Assembly (NCBI GenBank): GCA_029891385.1
Contig: JAIWQS010000131.1
Location: 186,001 to 250,000 of the forward strand
Source: Erythroxylum novogranatense
Lineage: Eukaryota; Streptophyta; Magnoliopsida; Malpighiales; Erythroxylaceae
Reading direction: 5' to 3'
Length of the DNA stretch: 64,000 nucleotides
A program made the position numbers and the translations under genes. Numbering within the stretch: position 1 is the stretch's first letter; each line of letters begins with the position of its first letter. Positions 33,667 through 43,146 of this stretch are shown in pieces. The notes under the pieces were generated by a model, which saw nothing but the letters and a program-made list of their open reading frames with translations, searched no databases and was not told the origin of the DNA.

Positions 33667-33916
33667 TGAAAGAGAGGAGTTTTGGTCGAAGAATGAACTC
33701 AAATCTTATTGATTTTCAACAACTATAAATACAGAGATTACAACAAAATTTGAATGAATCTGTACAAAAATTTAAATTTGAACAAACAAAATAATATCCT
33801 AAAAGATAGGATAAATAACAAAAGATAAGATAAACTAGTTTGAAATAATATCCTAAAAGATAGGATAAATAACAAAAGAGAAGATAAACTAGTTTGACTT
33901 ATTCGAACTCTCAACA
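33667..33916 (-). repeat. 3' LTR of Copia-Ale
   Basis: 250 bp; contains an internal direct repeat 'aataatatcctaaaagatag'. A GGGGGGG polypurine tract abuts it (minus, 33917-33923). The last nine codons of the RT-RNase H frame lie inside it. Confidence 0.93.
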
Positions 33917-35487
33917 CCCCCCCGCAAACCGATGGGGGAATGCACCATCAGTTTGTCGCGCAGTAGTAGAAACCGGGTCTTCGACAATGGTTTCGTCAAA
34001 ACATCAGCCAATTGATCAACCATTGATATGTAAGAAACAAGAAGATTTTTCTGTCGAACTTGATCCCGGACAAAATGAAAATCCAACTCAAGATGCTTAG
34101 ATCGAGAATGAAAAACAGGATTGGCAGCTAAATAAGTAGCTGAGACATTATCACACCATATTCTCGGTGTAGTGGGTAGAGTGTAGTTTAACTCACGTAG
34201 AAGGCATTGAAGCCAATACACTTCCGAGGCAGTTGAGGCAAGGGCACGATACTCGGAGTCAGTGCTGGATCTTGCAACCGTTTTTTGCTTTCTTGACACC
34301 CAAGAGACTGGATTTGAACCAAGAAAAACAATGTAGGCCGAAGTACTTTTACGATCAGTTTTGTCTCCGCCCCAATCAGCATCAGAAAAAGCAATGAGAG
34401 AGGCTTGTCGAGAGGACCGTAGAACAAGACCATGATCAATTGTGCCACGCAAATAACGAAGTATGCGTTTCACGGCTTGCCAGTGATGAGTACAAGGCGA
34501 GTGCATAAATTGAGCAGTCTTGTTAACGGCCATAGTGATATCGGGACGCGTTAGAGCTAAATATTGTAGAGCCCCTACAACCCGTCGATATAGCGTTGGA
34601 TCATCAAATGCCGAGGAGGTGGTGCCAGTCAAATCAGCTTGAGGAGTTGACGGGGTCGAAACCGAAGACGCTTCATGCATATTAGCACGATGCAGCAAAT
34701 CCTTTATATATTTGGATTGCGTAAGCTGTAACCCGTCATGGAGCCATGTAACCTCGACACCCAAGAAATATGATAGAGGCCCCAAATCCTTGAGAGCAAT
34801 GGATCGGCCAAGCTGAGCTATAATTTGCTGCAGAAGACTAGCCGATGAGCCTGTCAAAATCAAATCATCAACATAAACTAGGCAATAAGCATGTTCATTA
34901 TTGGAAGAGTAAATGAACAAGGAGCTGTCAGCCTTCGAGCCTTGAAAACCAAGCAATTGAAGAGCATTTGCGAGACAGAAATACCAGGCCCGGGGTGCTT
35001 GCTTTAAACCGTACAGTGACTTTTTCAAAGCACATACAAAATCAGGCTTAGTTTGATCGATAAAGCCTTGAGGCTGCTCCATAAAAACTGGTTCATCAAG
35101 TGTCCCATGAAGAAAAGCATTTGAAACATCTAGCTGCCGAATAGACCATTTACGATTGACAGCAATAGATAGGATTAGCCGCACTGTTGCTGGTTTAATA
35201 ACAGGACTAAATGTCTCAACATAATCAATACCCGGACGTTGATGAAAACCTTTAGCAACAAGCCTAGCGCGGTAACGATCAAGCGAACCATCTGCCTTCG
35301 TTTTAACACGATACACCCATTTGCAGCCAATAATATTAGATGCCTTTGGATCGAGGAACAAGATCCCATGTGCCATTAGATAACAAGGCATCGATTTCTT
35401 CAGACATTGCTTTGCGCCAATGATGATGTTTAGCCGCATCAGTGTATGAGGAGGGTGCAGCCAAGACATCGGAGACTGCAGTGGCAA
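33889..35487 (-). pseudogene. RT-RNase H of Copia-Ale
   Basis: Open for 532 codons, although the first about 48 are in a shadow frame. The true domain is picked up from [19 protein letters not shown] onward. [22 protein letters not shown], catalytic [26 protein letters not shown]. RNase [38 protein letters not shown] and the end [13 protein letters not shown]. It ends inside the 3' LTR at 33889. A one-base frameshift near 35345 separates it from integrase. Confidence 0.9.
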
Positions 35488-36679
35488 AGACTCTCGGTTT
35501 CAAGGAACCGGTTTGGGACCGAGTGGTCATATGATGGCGCAAGGGAGCTGCGGGAGCAGCTGATGGTACTGCCGAGGGACTGATAGCAGGTTGGGTGGAG
35601 GCAGAGCCAGAGGAAGCCGTGGCAGTTGAAGACAATTCACCGAGGCAATTCAAAAACAATCGGAATGTAGAATTAGGTGAAGGCGGGACAATGGGAGATA
35701 TATTAGGTGACGATATGGAGGTTGAGGGGACAGTATGGTGTCTTTGGCCGAGAGAAAAGATGGTGGATGGGGAAGGCGGTGGACCGAGAACCGATGCGTT
35801 GTCATCACTTGTCTTGAACGGGAAAACCTGTTCATCAAAAATAACATGACGTGAGTAAAACACCTTATTGGTAGACAAAGATAAACATTTGTAACCCTTG
35901 TGGAGAATACTATAACCAAGAAAAACACATTTTGTGGATCTAGGCTCAAGCTTGTTTTTAGTGTAGGGACGAAGCCAAGGATAGCAACAACAACCAAAGA
36001 CACGTAAAAAATTATAATCCGAGTCTCTTTGAAAAATAACTTGGTATGGTGATTTATGATTAAGCAAGGGACTTGGCAATCGGTTAATGGTATATACGGC
36101 TGCAGCAAAAGCATGATCCCAATATTTAGGTGGTACGGAGGCATGGTGCAACAAGGCTCGGCCGGTTTCGGTTATATGGCGATGTTTCCTTTCAGCACAA
36201 CCATTTTGTTCAGGTGTATGGGGACAAGAGCTTCGTTGGATGATGGAATTGGAGGCTAAGTATGTTTCTAGAGCTTGAAATTCCCCACCCCAATCGGATT
36301 GAAATTGTTTAATAGGTTTACCAAAGTATTTTTCAACGATAGCACGGAACTTAATGAAACAATTATAGACATCGGACTTACGTCGCAAAAAATAGATCCA
36401 TGTATATTTTGTGTAATGATCAAAAAACACAACGTAATATAAGTAACCATCAACCGAAGCAATTGGTGACGGACCCCATAAATCTGAACAAACTAATTCT
36501 AAAGGTTGCTTTGCTTCATAAGTAGAATCAGAAAAAGACAATTTGTGAGATTTACTAACACAGCAAGTTTCACATAATGACGAATCTTGCTTAGAAGACG
36601 AGAACAATTTATTTAGACTCAAAACTTTATTAACGGTGTTCGAACAAGCATGGCCTAATCTAGCATGCCAAGTAGGCAA
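35336..36679 (-). pseudogene. Integrase of Copia-Ale
   Basis: Open for 447 codons. GAG_pre-integrase/HHCC: HARLGHACSN, CETCCVSKSHKL. Core: Asp in LVCSDLWGPS, Asp in FQSDWGGEFQ, Glu in TPEQNGCAERKHR, so DDE is complete. It then has the copia-typical FGCCCYPWLRPYTKNKLEPR and YKCLSLSTNKVFYSRHV, and a Pro/Ser-rich linker to RT. It inserts the cDNA and makes the 5-bp duplication. It is separated from protease by a one-base shift in a C run (about 36697-36703). Confidence 0.9.
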
Positions 36680-37932
36680 GGAAACTGAATGACAAGGGGA
36701 GACTTTGGATCAAGAGCAAGACGATATAACCCATTTTGGATGACCCCTCTATGAAGTGGCTGCTTCGTCTGTCGGTCCTTAATCACAAACGAATCATGGA
36801 AAAATTCAACAGAGACATCATTAGTGAGTGTAAACTGAGGAACAGACAACAAATTAAGATTAGCCTCTGGAACATGAAGAACATTTGATAAATTAAAAAA
36901 ACGAGAACTAAGAGACAAAGTAGTTGAGCCAACACGAGAAATAGGTAAGGTTTTACCATTGGTAAGAGTAACTTCATTAGTCCCAGTGTACTCGGAATGA
37001 ATTCCTAGGTTTTCCAATTCTGATGTCAAGTGATGGGAAGCGCCAGTATCAACAATCCACTGCTTGGTATTGGTGTGAGGGGATGAGCTATAATTGGCTG
37101 ACGGCTTGGGATTTGTTTCGGCATATTTGGGGCTGGGGCATTGTCGGATTGTATGGCCACGGCCACGACAATTGTAACAAGTGGGTTCGGTGGTAGGAGA
37201 GGTGACTCGGCCACGCCCCGAATAGGAACCATTTCGCCGATTACCACGGCCTCGACCACGATTGGCAGCAGAAGAAGACTGTCGGCCGGCATAATGAGCA
37301 ACGGCAGGAGGATTGAGTGTATCACTGGTGGCTTGCAACTGCAATTCCTCAGAGAGAAGCAAACCAAATAAATCATCAAAAGAAATAGATTGTAATTTTG
37401 CCTCTATGTTACGTACAAAAGGACGATAATCAGAACCAAGGCCTCGTAAAATATGATCAACAAGATCATCTTCAGAAATAGCGGCATCGAGAGCTCCAAG
37501 TTGATCAAAAATACGTTTAGCACGATCCATATACGTGACTATAGAATCGTCTCCGCGAGAGAGAGCATGCAAGGAGCCCTTGAGAGTCCGGACTTGTGCA
37601 CGGGATCCGGAAGCAAACGTCATTTGCAACTTCGACCAAGCTGCGTGAGCGGTGGTTGCACCGACGGCCTGCGACAAAACGGATTCAGACAACGAGCCAA
37701 GGATCCAACTCAGCACCATTTGATCTTTGAGAAACCACGGCTCATACGCAGGATTGGGGTTATTGTCGATGATTTTGGGAGGGGCTTGGGTACCATCAAC
37801 ATGGTGAATAAGTTTCTGACTGTAGAGAAGAGGCATCATTTGTGTTTTCCAAAGTAGGTAATTGGTAGGGGTGAGCTTAATGGTTATTTGGTTTGGCATA
37901 GACGGGATAGGAATTGCAGTAGTGTTGGCCAT
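36655..37932 (-). pseudogene. Gag and protease of Copia-Ale
   Basis: Start chosen at the ATG 37932-37930 (MANTTAIPIPSMPNQ), the first Met that gives a usual copia Gag N-terminus; the frame is open upstream to 37998. Capsid: KLTPTNYLLWKTQMMPLL. Zinc knuckle CYNCRGRGHTIRQC (about 37175-37135) follows a Gly/Arg-rich stretch. The protease active site is WIVDTGASHHLTSE (about 37060). Everything needed for particle formation is present up to the frameshift before integrase. Confidence 0.9.
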
Positions 37933-37996
37933 GGCGATGAGGGGGAAAAAAAAAGAAGAAGAAGGAAGAAGATGGTGATTGAAACCGGTTATTGGC

Positions 37997-38008
37997 AATC
38001 TGATACCA
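37997..38008 (-). other. Primer-binding site of Copia-Ale
   Basis: The minus strand reads TGGTATCAGATTGCC directly inside the 5' LTR, matching the 3' end of initiator tRNA-Met in its first ten bases. Confidence 0.88.
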
Positions 38009-38258
38009 TGAAAGAGAGGAGTTTTGGTCGAAGAATGAACTCAAATCTTATTGATTTTCAACAACTATAAATACAGAGATTACAACAAAATTTGAATGAA
38101 TCTGTACAAAAATTTAAATTTGAACAAACAAAATAATATCCTAAAAGATAGGATAAATAACAAAAGATAAGATAAACTAGTTTGAAATAATATCCTAAAA
38201 GATAGGATAAATAACAAAAGAGAAGATAAACTAGTTTGACTTATTCGAACTCTCAACA
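38009..38258 (-). repeat. 5' LTR of Copia-Ale
   Basis: No difference from 33667-33916 was found in 250 bp. A TATA-like TATTTATA lies at 38066-38073 (minus). Confidence 0.93.
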
Positions 38259-38263
38259 TTTCT
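38259..38263. repeat. Target-site duplication TTTCT, right copy (Copia-Ale)
   Basis: Directly follows the LTR terminus CAACA at 38258. Confidence 0.92.
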
Positions 38264-38467
38264 TACTTTCAACTTCCATTTCAATCATCTCATCCACCTA
38301 AACTTTCATAACCAAGACTAATCTTCAAAGTCATCAAAACCAATACATTCCTTTTCTCATCAATTTCCTCAAGGCGTAAACACTTCTATAACATAATTCA
38401 TATCCGAAAACACTCATTGAATTCATTTCATATCTCTAATTTGCCACTTAAGGATCGGGGTCCAACA

Positions 38468-38472
38468 GCTCC
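38468..38472. repeat. Target-site duplication GCTCC, right copy
   Basis: Directly follows the LTR terminus at 38467 and matches 26886-26890. Confidence 0.9.
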
Positions 38473-39950
38473 GATTTCGGACTCCCTTCACGGCTACACT
38501 GGACCGCGATGCAAAAAAGTGTAGTACGTTCTGTTCACGACTGCACAGGACCGCTTTGCGGGAATGTGCAGTACATTCCATTTTTGGACCGAACCAAGCC
38601 GTTTGATATGTTTTATGTGTTTGATTTGTAATTTTATGTGGCTTGTGATTTGCTATGATTGCATTCATGTTTATACTAAATGTGAGAATTTTGAAAAATG
38701 AGAAATGAGTTATGAAAGGTTTGAGGAAACTGTTTGAAAGGTCGAAATTTTTGAAAAATTGCAAAGATTGAAAAATAAGCCCTTTTGGCAAATCGCTTAT
38801 GAAAAAAATGATTTCTGCTTATTTTTCAACTTATAAATATATTATTCACGAGCTTCCGAGCTTACCCCCTTTCATCCCCATCTCTAGGTTTCGAGCATGA
38901 GATCGGATGAAAGAATGTGAAGACATTTGGTCCGATTTTTGCATCGTCTATATTGATATGTGAATTGAGATTTGAAATATTTTCTAATGGCTTGAATTGC
39001 CATTAAGGCTTTGTAAGTAAGCTTTTAAGATATGTATTGGTTTATGAAAGAGTATAAGGTTTGAGTTATTGTGTACGATGACAGGTTAGGGCTATGTATG
39101 AGAATTATGAAGTGCTTAAAACTAGGATTGCGTTTGTTTCTTCTGAGATCCCGGATGGAGGGTCCGGTGGATTTTGATGTTTGTATGTTTGATTGGAAAT
39201 TTTAGAAGTGTATTTTAAATACTTTGCAGGTTTGGGTTAGGATAAATGCAGTCGTTATGCTGCCGAAATTTTGATAAAATTGGGATAAAAATGTATTTTG
39301 GAATTTGTACGGATATATAAGAATATGAGCGAGTTTTGAGAGTTGTATGAGAATGATTATCCAATGGTGGAAATTGTTTGTTTGATTTGAATGAGGTTGC
39401 CTGAAGATGTAAGAAATGAGTAAAGAAAAGAAAAAAAAATTATACCGGATTTTCGTATTGGATTAGTTTTAGGTTTCCAACGCGACGCTTCTTTAAGATA
39501 ATTTATGCACGGATGTCGGGCAAGTTTGAATTCGATCTGTTTGTTAAGTAATATGATTTCGATTCGTTCGGTGTTTTGCTCCGCTTTGTTTTGCTATATG
39601 ATTCGTTTCATTCGTTCTATTTGCTTCGTTCTCCGATTTACTTCTTTCGATTCTGTCTTCGATTTACATTCGTTTTGCTTCCGCTTTCGCTTCGTTTTTT
39701 GTTATCAAATTCAATTGATCCTATTTGAATTCTCCTCGTTCTTCGTATCCGTTCTGGCTTTTCGGTTGGGATCCGGTTCTCGGATCGGGTCCCAATATTT
39801 AATCCAATTTGAATTCGCCTCGTTATTCGTATCCGTTTCTGCTTTTCGGTTGGGATCCAGTTCCCGGAAAGGGTCCCAATAGTCCCGGAACAAAAATTTT
39901 TGTTTTTCCACACCATGTGCATGTGATGTACACACCGAGATTTTCCTACA
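38473..39950 (+). mobile_element. Gypsy-C3 LTR-like sequence, second part
   Basis: Continuation of 26787-26890 in plus orientation. It contains Gypsy-C landmarks in reverse relative to the solo LTR (clamp 'ccccatctctaggttt' at 38875) and ends near CCTACA (39950), just before a primer-binding site. The end is tandemly duplicated (84-bp period: 39723-39796 and 39807-39880). It would be the 5' LTR of a plus-strand element. Confidence 0.7.
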
Positions 39951-39951
39951 G

Positions 39952-39965
39952 TGGTATCAAAGCCA
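39952..39965 (+). other. Primer-binding site after the Gypsy-C3 LTR
   Basis: TGGTATCAAAGCCA, one base after the CA terminus at 39949-39950, with one mismatch to the usual initiator tRNA-Met site. It marks the border between LTR and leader. Confidence 0.75.
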
Positions 39966-41992
39966 CTTGTGTCGTATATAACGAAGAAATCATAACAAGG
40001 TAGGAGCTGCCTATTGGTTATGACGATGATGCATGTTGACTGTGTTAAATTCGAAATCAGTATAGAAATCTGTGGAAGAATAGAATTTATCAATGTGATT
40101 TGATATGGTTTTGCTAATTTATTCCCTAATGTTCTGGTTGTTGTGTTTATGCACATTCCTTGAACAGGCATGCTTATAAATTCGAGAAAAATTATAGAAA
40201 TTTTTTTCGAATTTTCTTTCACCGACATGTCTCTAAGATGTTTATAAATGTCTATGAGGATGGGAAAATGTTTTCGAGGTGATTTACTATTTATTTGAGA
40301 ATTTATTGTGTGTCTTTGGGAATAACTGTGTTGAGGAACATAGATTCTACATTGGCTTTGTTCTTTGAGGTTGGTTGAGTTTTGTTGGAAATAAATCCTG
40401 AAAAATTCATGGAGAATGTTGTGAACATGTTGTAACCTCTGTAATTTTCTCAGAATTTATTGAAATTGTTTCAATGAGCTTTTCAAGCAAAAGACAGAGC
40501 ATGGCAGTTTTGAGAAAGTTGCTTTAGCTGTTTTGTTTGGAATGATTGATTGTGTAGTTTTCGGTTCCAATGCCTTGGATCATTTTTAATGTGATTAAAA
40601 ATATGTTACATTGATGTTGTATGCTTGCAAAACTGATTTTCTTGAAATTGGGTTTCCAAAAATTTTCGGATGTCAAATGTGTCTAATTAGCGTCTCGTTA
40701 GTATATTTCCTTGTCTTGATTGTTTTGGCCGTCACCAATTTTGTGACCAGTGCTGAAGTAGTCTTGATAAAGTGTAGACTACCTAGAGATACTTAGGGTG
40801 ATAGTTTGATATTCGCAAAATTATTTGAAAATCTAAGTGAATAATAGTGTATTCATCAATTTCAAGTTTTTCATGTATAGTATGATTCTATATGGTAAGC
40901 ATGATACAATGAAAGTGTTTTATTGATACATCAAAATAAAGTATATTACACTTGGTATTGTGAATTTGAACTACACGGATTGAGAAATTAGCCGATTAGA
41001 GAGCAATTCTAAATGCACAAGTCGACTTACACATGCATAAGTCGACTTGTATCCTCATATAAGTCGACTTACACATGCACAAGTCGACTTGTATTCGCAG
41101 ATAAGTCGACTTACAAATGTACAAGTCGACTTGTTCGTGAACAGTAGTCAGGTAAGTCGACTTGCACAATAGTATAAGTCGACTTGCATGAGCACAGTAG
41201 TGTAAGTCGACTTACACATGCAAAGGTCGGATGATGGATGATTATAGGGATAGATTCAATGTGATTGATGAAAATCCTTCAATCATTCCATATAGTCATT
41301 GTGACTATAATCCTACAGCTTGGATGATGAGACCAGAGTTTGAAATCCCTCACACATAATATGAAAACTAACGCCTTCCATTAATATGGAGAGAACAAGA
41401 GTTTTTATAGAGTTCGGGTTGTTGGGTAAACCCAAGCTCACCCTATACAGATATGTTCGAACCATGAAAATAAGATTTTCGGATTAATGGGTCGGTTTTC
41501 ACTAGAAGCGTTGATTTGTTGAGTAAACTCAAGGTCAACGTAGACAGAGGCGAAATTGGGTAGTGTACATCAGATGTACGCGCATCAAGAGTTGATAACC
41601 CAATGTGTGTGCATACATCACGAGTTGATAGCACTAGTCAATAATTGCACCTGTTATGTAACTGGTATGACCGATACCTGCCGATTGAACTAAGGTGGCT
41701 TGTTGGGTAAACCCAACGTCATTTTAGTAATGTCGGATATCTATGATGCAATTGGTATGACCGATACCTACCGATTGACCTAAGGTGGCTTGTTGGGTAA
41801 ACCCAAGGTCATTTTAGTAATGTCGGATATCACCCACTAGGACATTTTGTCATAATGTTTCTTGGATTCGTACTGAGGGTTATGGATTCTTTGAAACTAG
41901 TGGGAGCCATATGCATGTCATGCAAGTCCTTATGATCATACATATATTAATATTCTAACATTCTTTCTCTCTTTCCCTTTAGGTTATTGAAG
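39966..41992 (+). other. Non-coding leader before a copia-type gag
   Basis: About 2 kb without a convincing gene. It holds nine AAGTCGACTT palindromes (41018-41215), a 90-bp direct repeat (41663-41752 and 41753-41830, including 'ttgggtaaaccca'), and a pyrimidine-rich stretch ending TTTAG at 41962-41982, which looks like a 3' splice site 11 bases before the gag ATG. The source of 40000-41000 is not recognised. Confidence 0.6.
41018..41215. repeat. Array of nine AAGTCGACTT palindromes
   Basis: A perfect 10-bp palindrome repeated nine times at irregular 20-35 bp spacing, joined by CA/TG-rich spacers such as 'acacatgcat'. It is not a CRISPR array: the spacers vary in length and are themselves repetitive. 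It could be a cluster of transcription-factor sites, but this is inference. Confidence 0.85.
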
Positions 41993-42750
41993 ATGTCCTC
42001 TAGTATGAATTTGCACTCACTTATGGACTTTAATAAATTAACTGGACCTAATTTTCTCGATTGGCTGAGAAATCTGAGAATTGTTATCAGATCTGAGGAA
42101 CTGGGCTATGTCCTAGATGTTCCACTTCCTGATCCACTTGCTGTTGATGCTATCAAGAAGGATAGCAAGCCAGTGCTCGTGGTGGACTCTACTTCTTTTC
42201 CTACGGAAGATAGTGATGAGGAGGTAAAATCTGACTACGATAATTTGCATGATGCCTACTCAGAACTATTAGAAGATTCACATGCTATTCTGAAACAGTA
42301 CAAACTGTTAAAGAAAAGGCATGCATAAAGTGTAGACATACGGAACAAATAGAGAGAGAAAATATCTGTCTGAAAAAACAATTAGAAGAAAAGAATAAAG
42401 TTGTAGACAGATTAGAAAAGATTAATCAGCTTAAACTAAGAATTAAAAATTTGTCAGCTGATCTAGCTACTTTCACAGAGAGCACTAAGAAAATGAATGA
42501 GATACTTGAAAAATGTAGACATCCGAGTGATAAAACCGGATTAGGGTTTACCAGTAACAAGACTCAGTCTCATAAGAAACCCTTCTTTCAAAAGAGAAAC
42601 CATAATAGATCTCATTTTAATCAACGTTCTAGTTATATGCATCAAAGAACACATCATATGCATACTACTAACCATAATGGACCCAAAAAATTATGGGTAC
42701 CAAAAAATAAGACAGTTTCTCTTGCAGATATCCTTCCTTGGAAGATATAG
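41993..42750 (+). pseudogene. Chimeric gag (other copia lineage joined to SIRE)
   Basis: The ATG at 41993 opens a UBN2-type copia Gag N-terminus (MDFNKLTGPNFLDWLRNLRI, ending about VPLPDPLAVDA). At about 42150 the frame passes without a break into a SIRE Gag C-terminal part (DAYSELLEDSHAILKQYKLL) that matches SIRE-2 at 55890-55944. A stop at 42326-42328 follows. A Lys/Glu-rich coiled-coil-like region and KTQSHKKPFFQKRNHNRSH with GPKKLWVPKN (to 42750) lie in later frames. The in-frame fusion loses the capsid C-terminal part of both parents. Confidence 0.75.
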
Positions 42751-43146
42751 CAAGCACCATTGGTATTTAGACAGTGGATGCTCCCGACATATGACGGGAA
42801 AAGGTCTATGTTCCTAGACCTTCAGTATAAGAAGGGAGGATCAGTAACTTTCGGAGACAACCAGCAGGGCAAGATAATTGGAATCGGTAAAATAGGTAAA
42901 GATTCCTTTGCATGCATAAATAATGTACTGGTTGTTGATGGTCTGAAGCATAACTTGATTAGCGTCAGTCAATTGTGTGATTCTGGTTTTACAGTCACAT
43001 TCAATCAAAATCTTTGCGAAGTTAGAAACAAAGATGGGTCTATACTTTTCTCTGCCAAGAGAAGAAACAATCTTTACAGAATTGATTTAGAAGATTTTCA
43101 AAGTCAAAATATTTCATGTTTTCTATCTTCCAAGAAGAAAGACTAA
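42751..43146 (+). pseudogene. Protease region of SIRE-1, frameshifted
   Basis: The protease active site (WYLDSGCSRHMTG) lies at about 42760-42798 in one frame. A base is lost at about 42799 relative to SIRE-2, and the remainder ([37 protein letters not shown]) is in the frame open to 43146. Confidence 0.83.

Larger units (their letters stand above)
33667..38258 (-). mobile_element. Copia-Ale: young Ty1/copia element
   Basis: 4,592 bp with two 250-bp LTRs that are identical by eye (33667-33916 and 38009-38258), TGAAAG...CAACA. The target TTTCT is duplicated at 33662-33666 and 38259-38263. Minus-strand order: LTR, primer-binding site, gag, protease, integrase, RT-RNase H, polypurine tract, LTR, which is the copia order. 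The short LTRs and Gag motif suggest the Ale (Retrofit-like) lineage. Only two single-base frameshifts break an otherwise complete polyprotein. Confidence 0.95.
26891..38467 (-). mobile_element. LARD-like Gypsy-C4: long LTRs, no coding interior
   Basis: LTRs at 26891-29565 (2,675 bp) and 30255-38467 (3.6 kb without the nested Copia-Ale) flank a 689-bp non-coding interior (29566-30254). The target GCTCC is duplicated at 26886-26890 and 38468-38472. A polypurine tract lies beside the left LTR, and a decayed primer-binding site (GGTATCGAGCC, minus) lies beside the right LTR. Long LTRs with no genes fit the non-autonomous LARD class, which would rely on a Tekay-like helper. Confidence 0.9.
30255..38467 (-). 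repeat. Gypsy-C4 5' LTR, containing Copia-Ale
   Basis: Starts 'tgttgggacccgatcc' and ends GGATCGGGGTCCAACA. It aligns with the other LTR at both ends and keeps a four-unit 190-bp array (about 32270-33095) and a TATA-like box (minus TATAAAAGG near 32061-32069). About 0.7 kb after 33297 is missing relative to the partner. Confidence 0.88.

Noticed and set aside
35595..35849. Plus-strand ORFs inside Copia-Ale (also 37141-37371, 37453-37857)
   Set aside because: They are antisense shadows of the minus-strand gag-pol, which has all the recognised domains.
39638..40228. 196-codon minus-strand ORF over the LTR end
   Set aside because: It contains a repeated peptide caused by the 84-bp tandem duplication and runs across an LTR, primer-binding site and leader; no domain.
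41018..41215. CRISPR-like array
   Set aside because: The repeat is a 10-bp palindrome, spacers vary from about 10 to 30 bp and are repetitive, and the surroundings are a plant retroelement.
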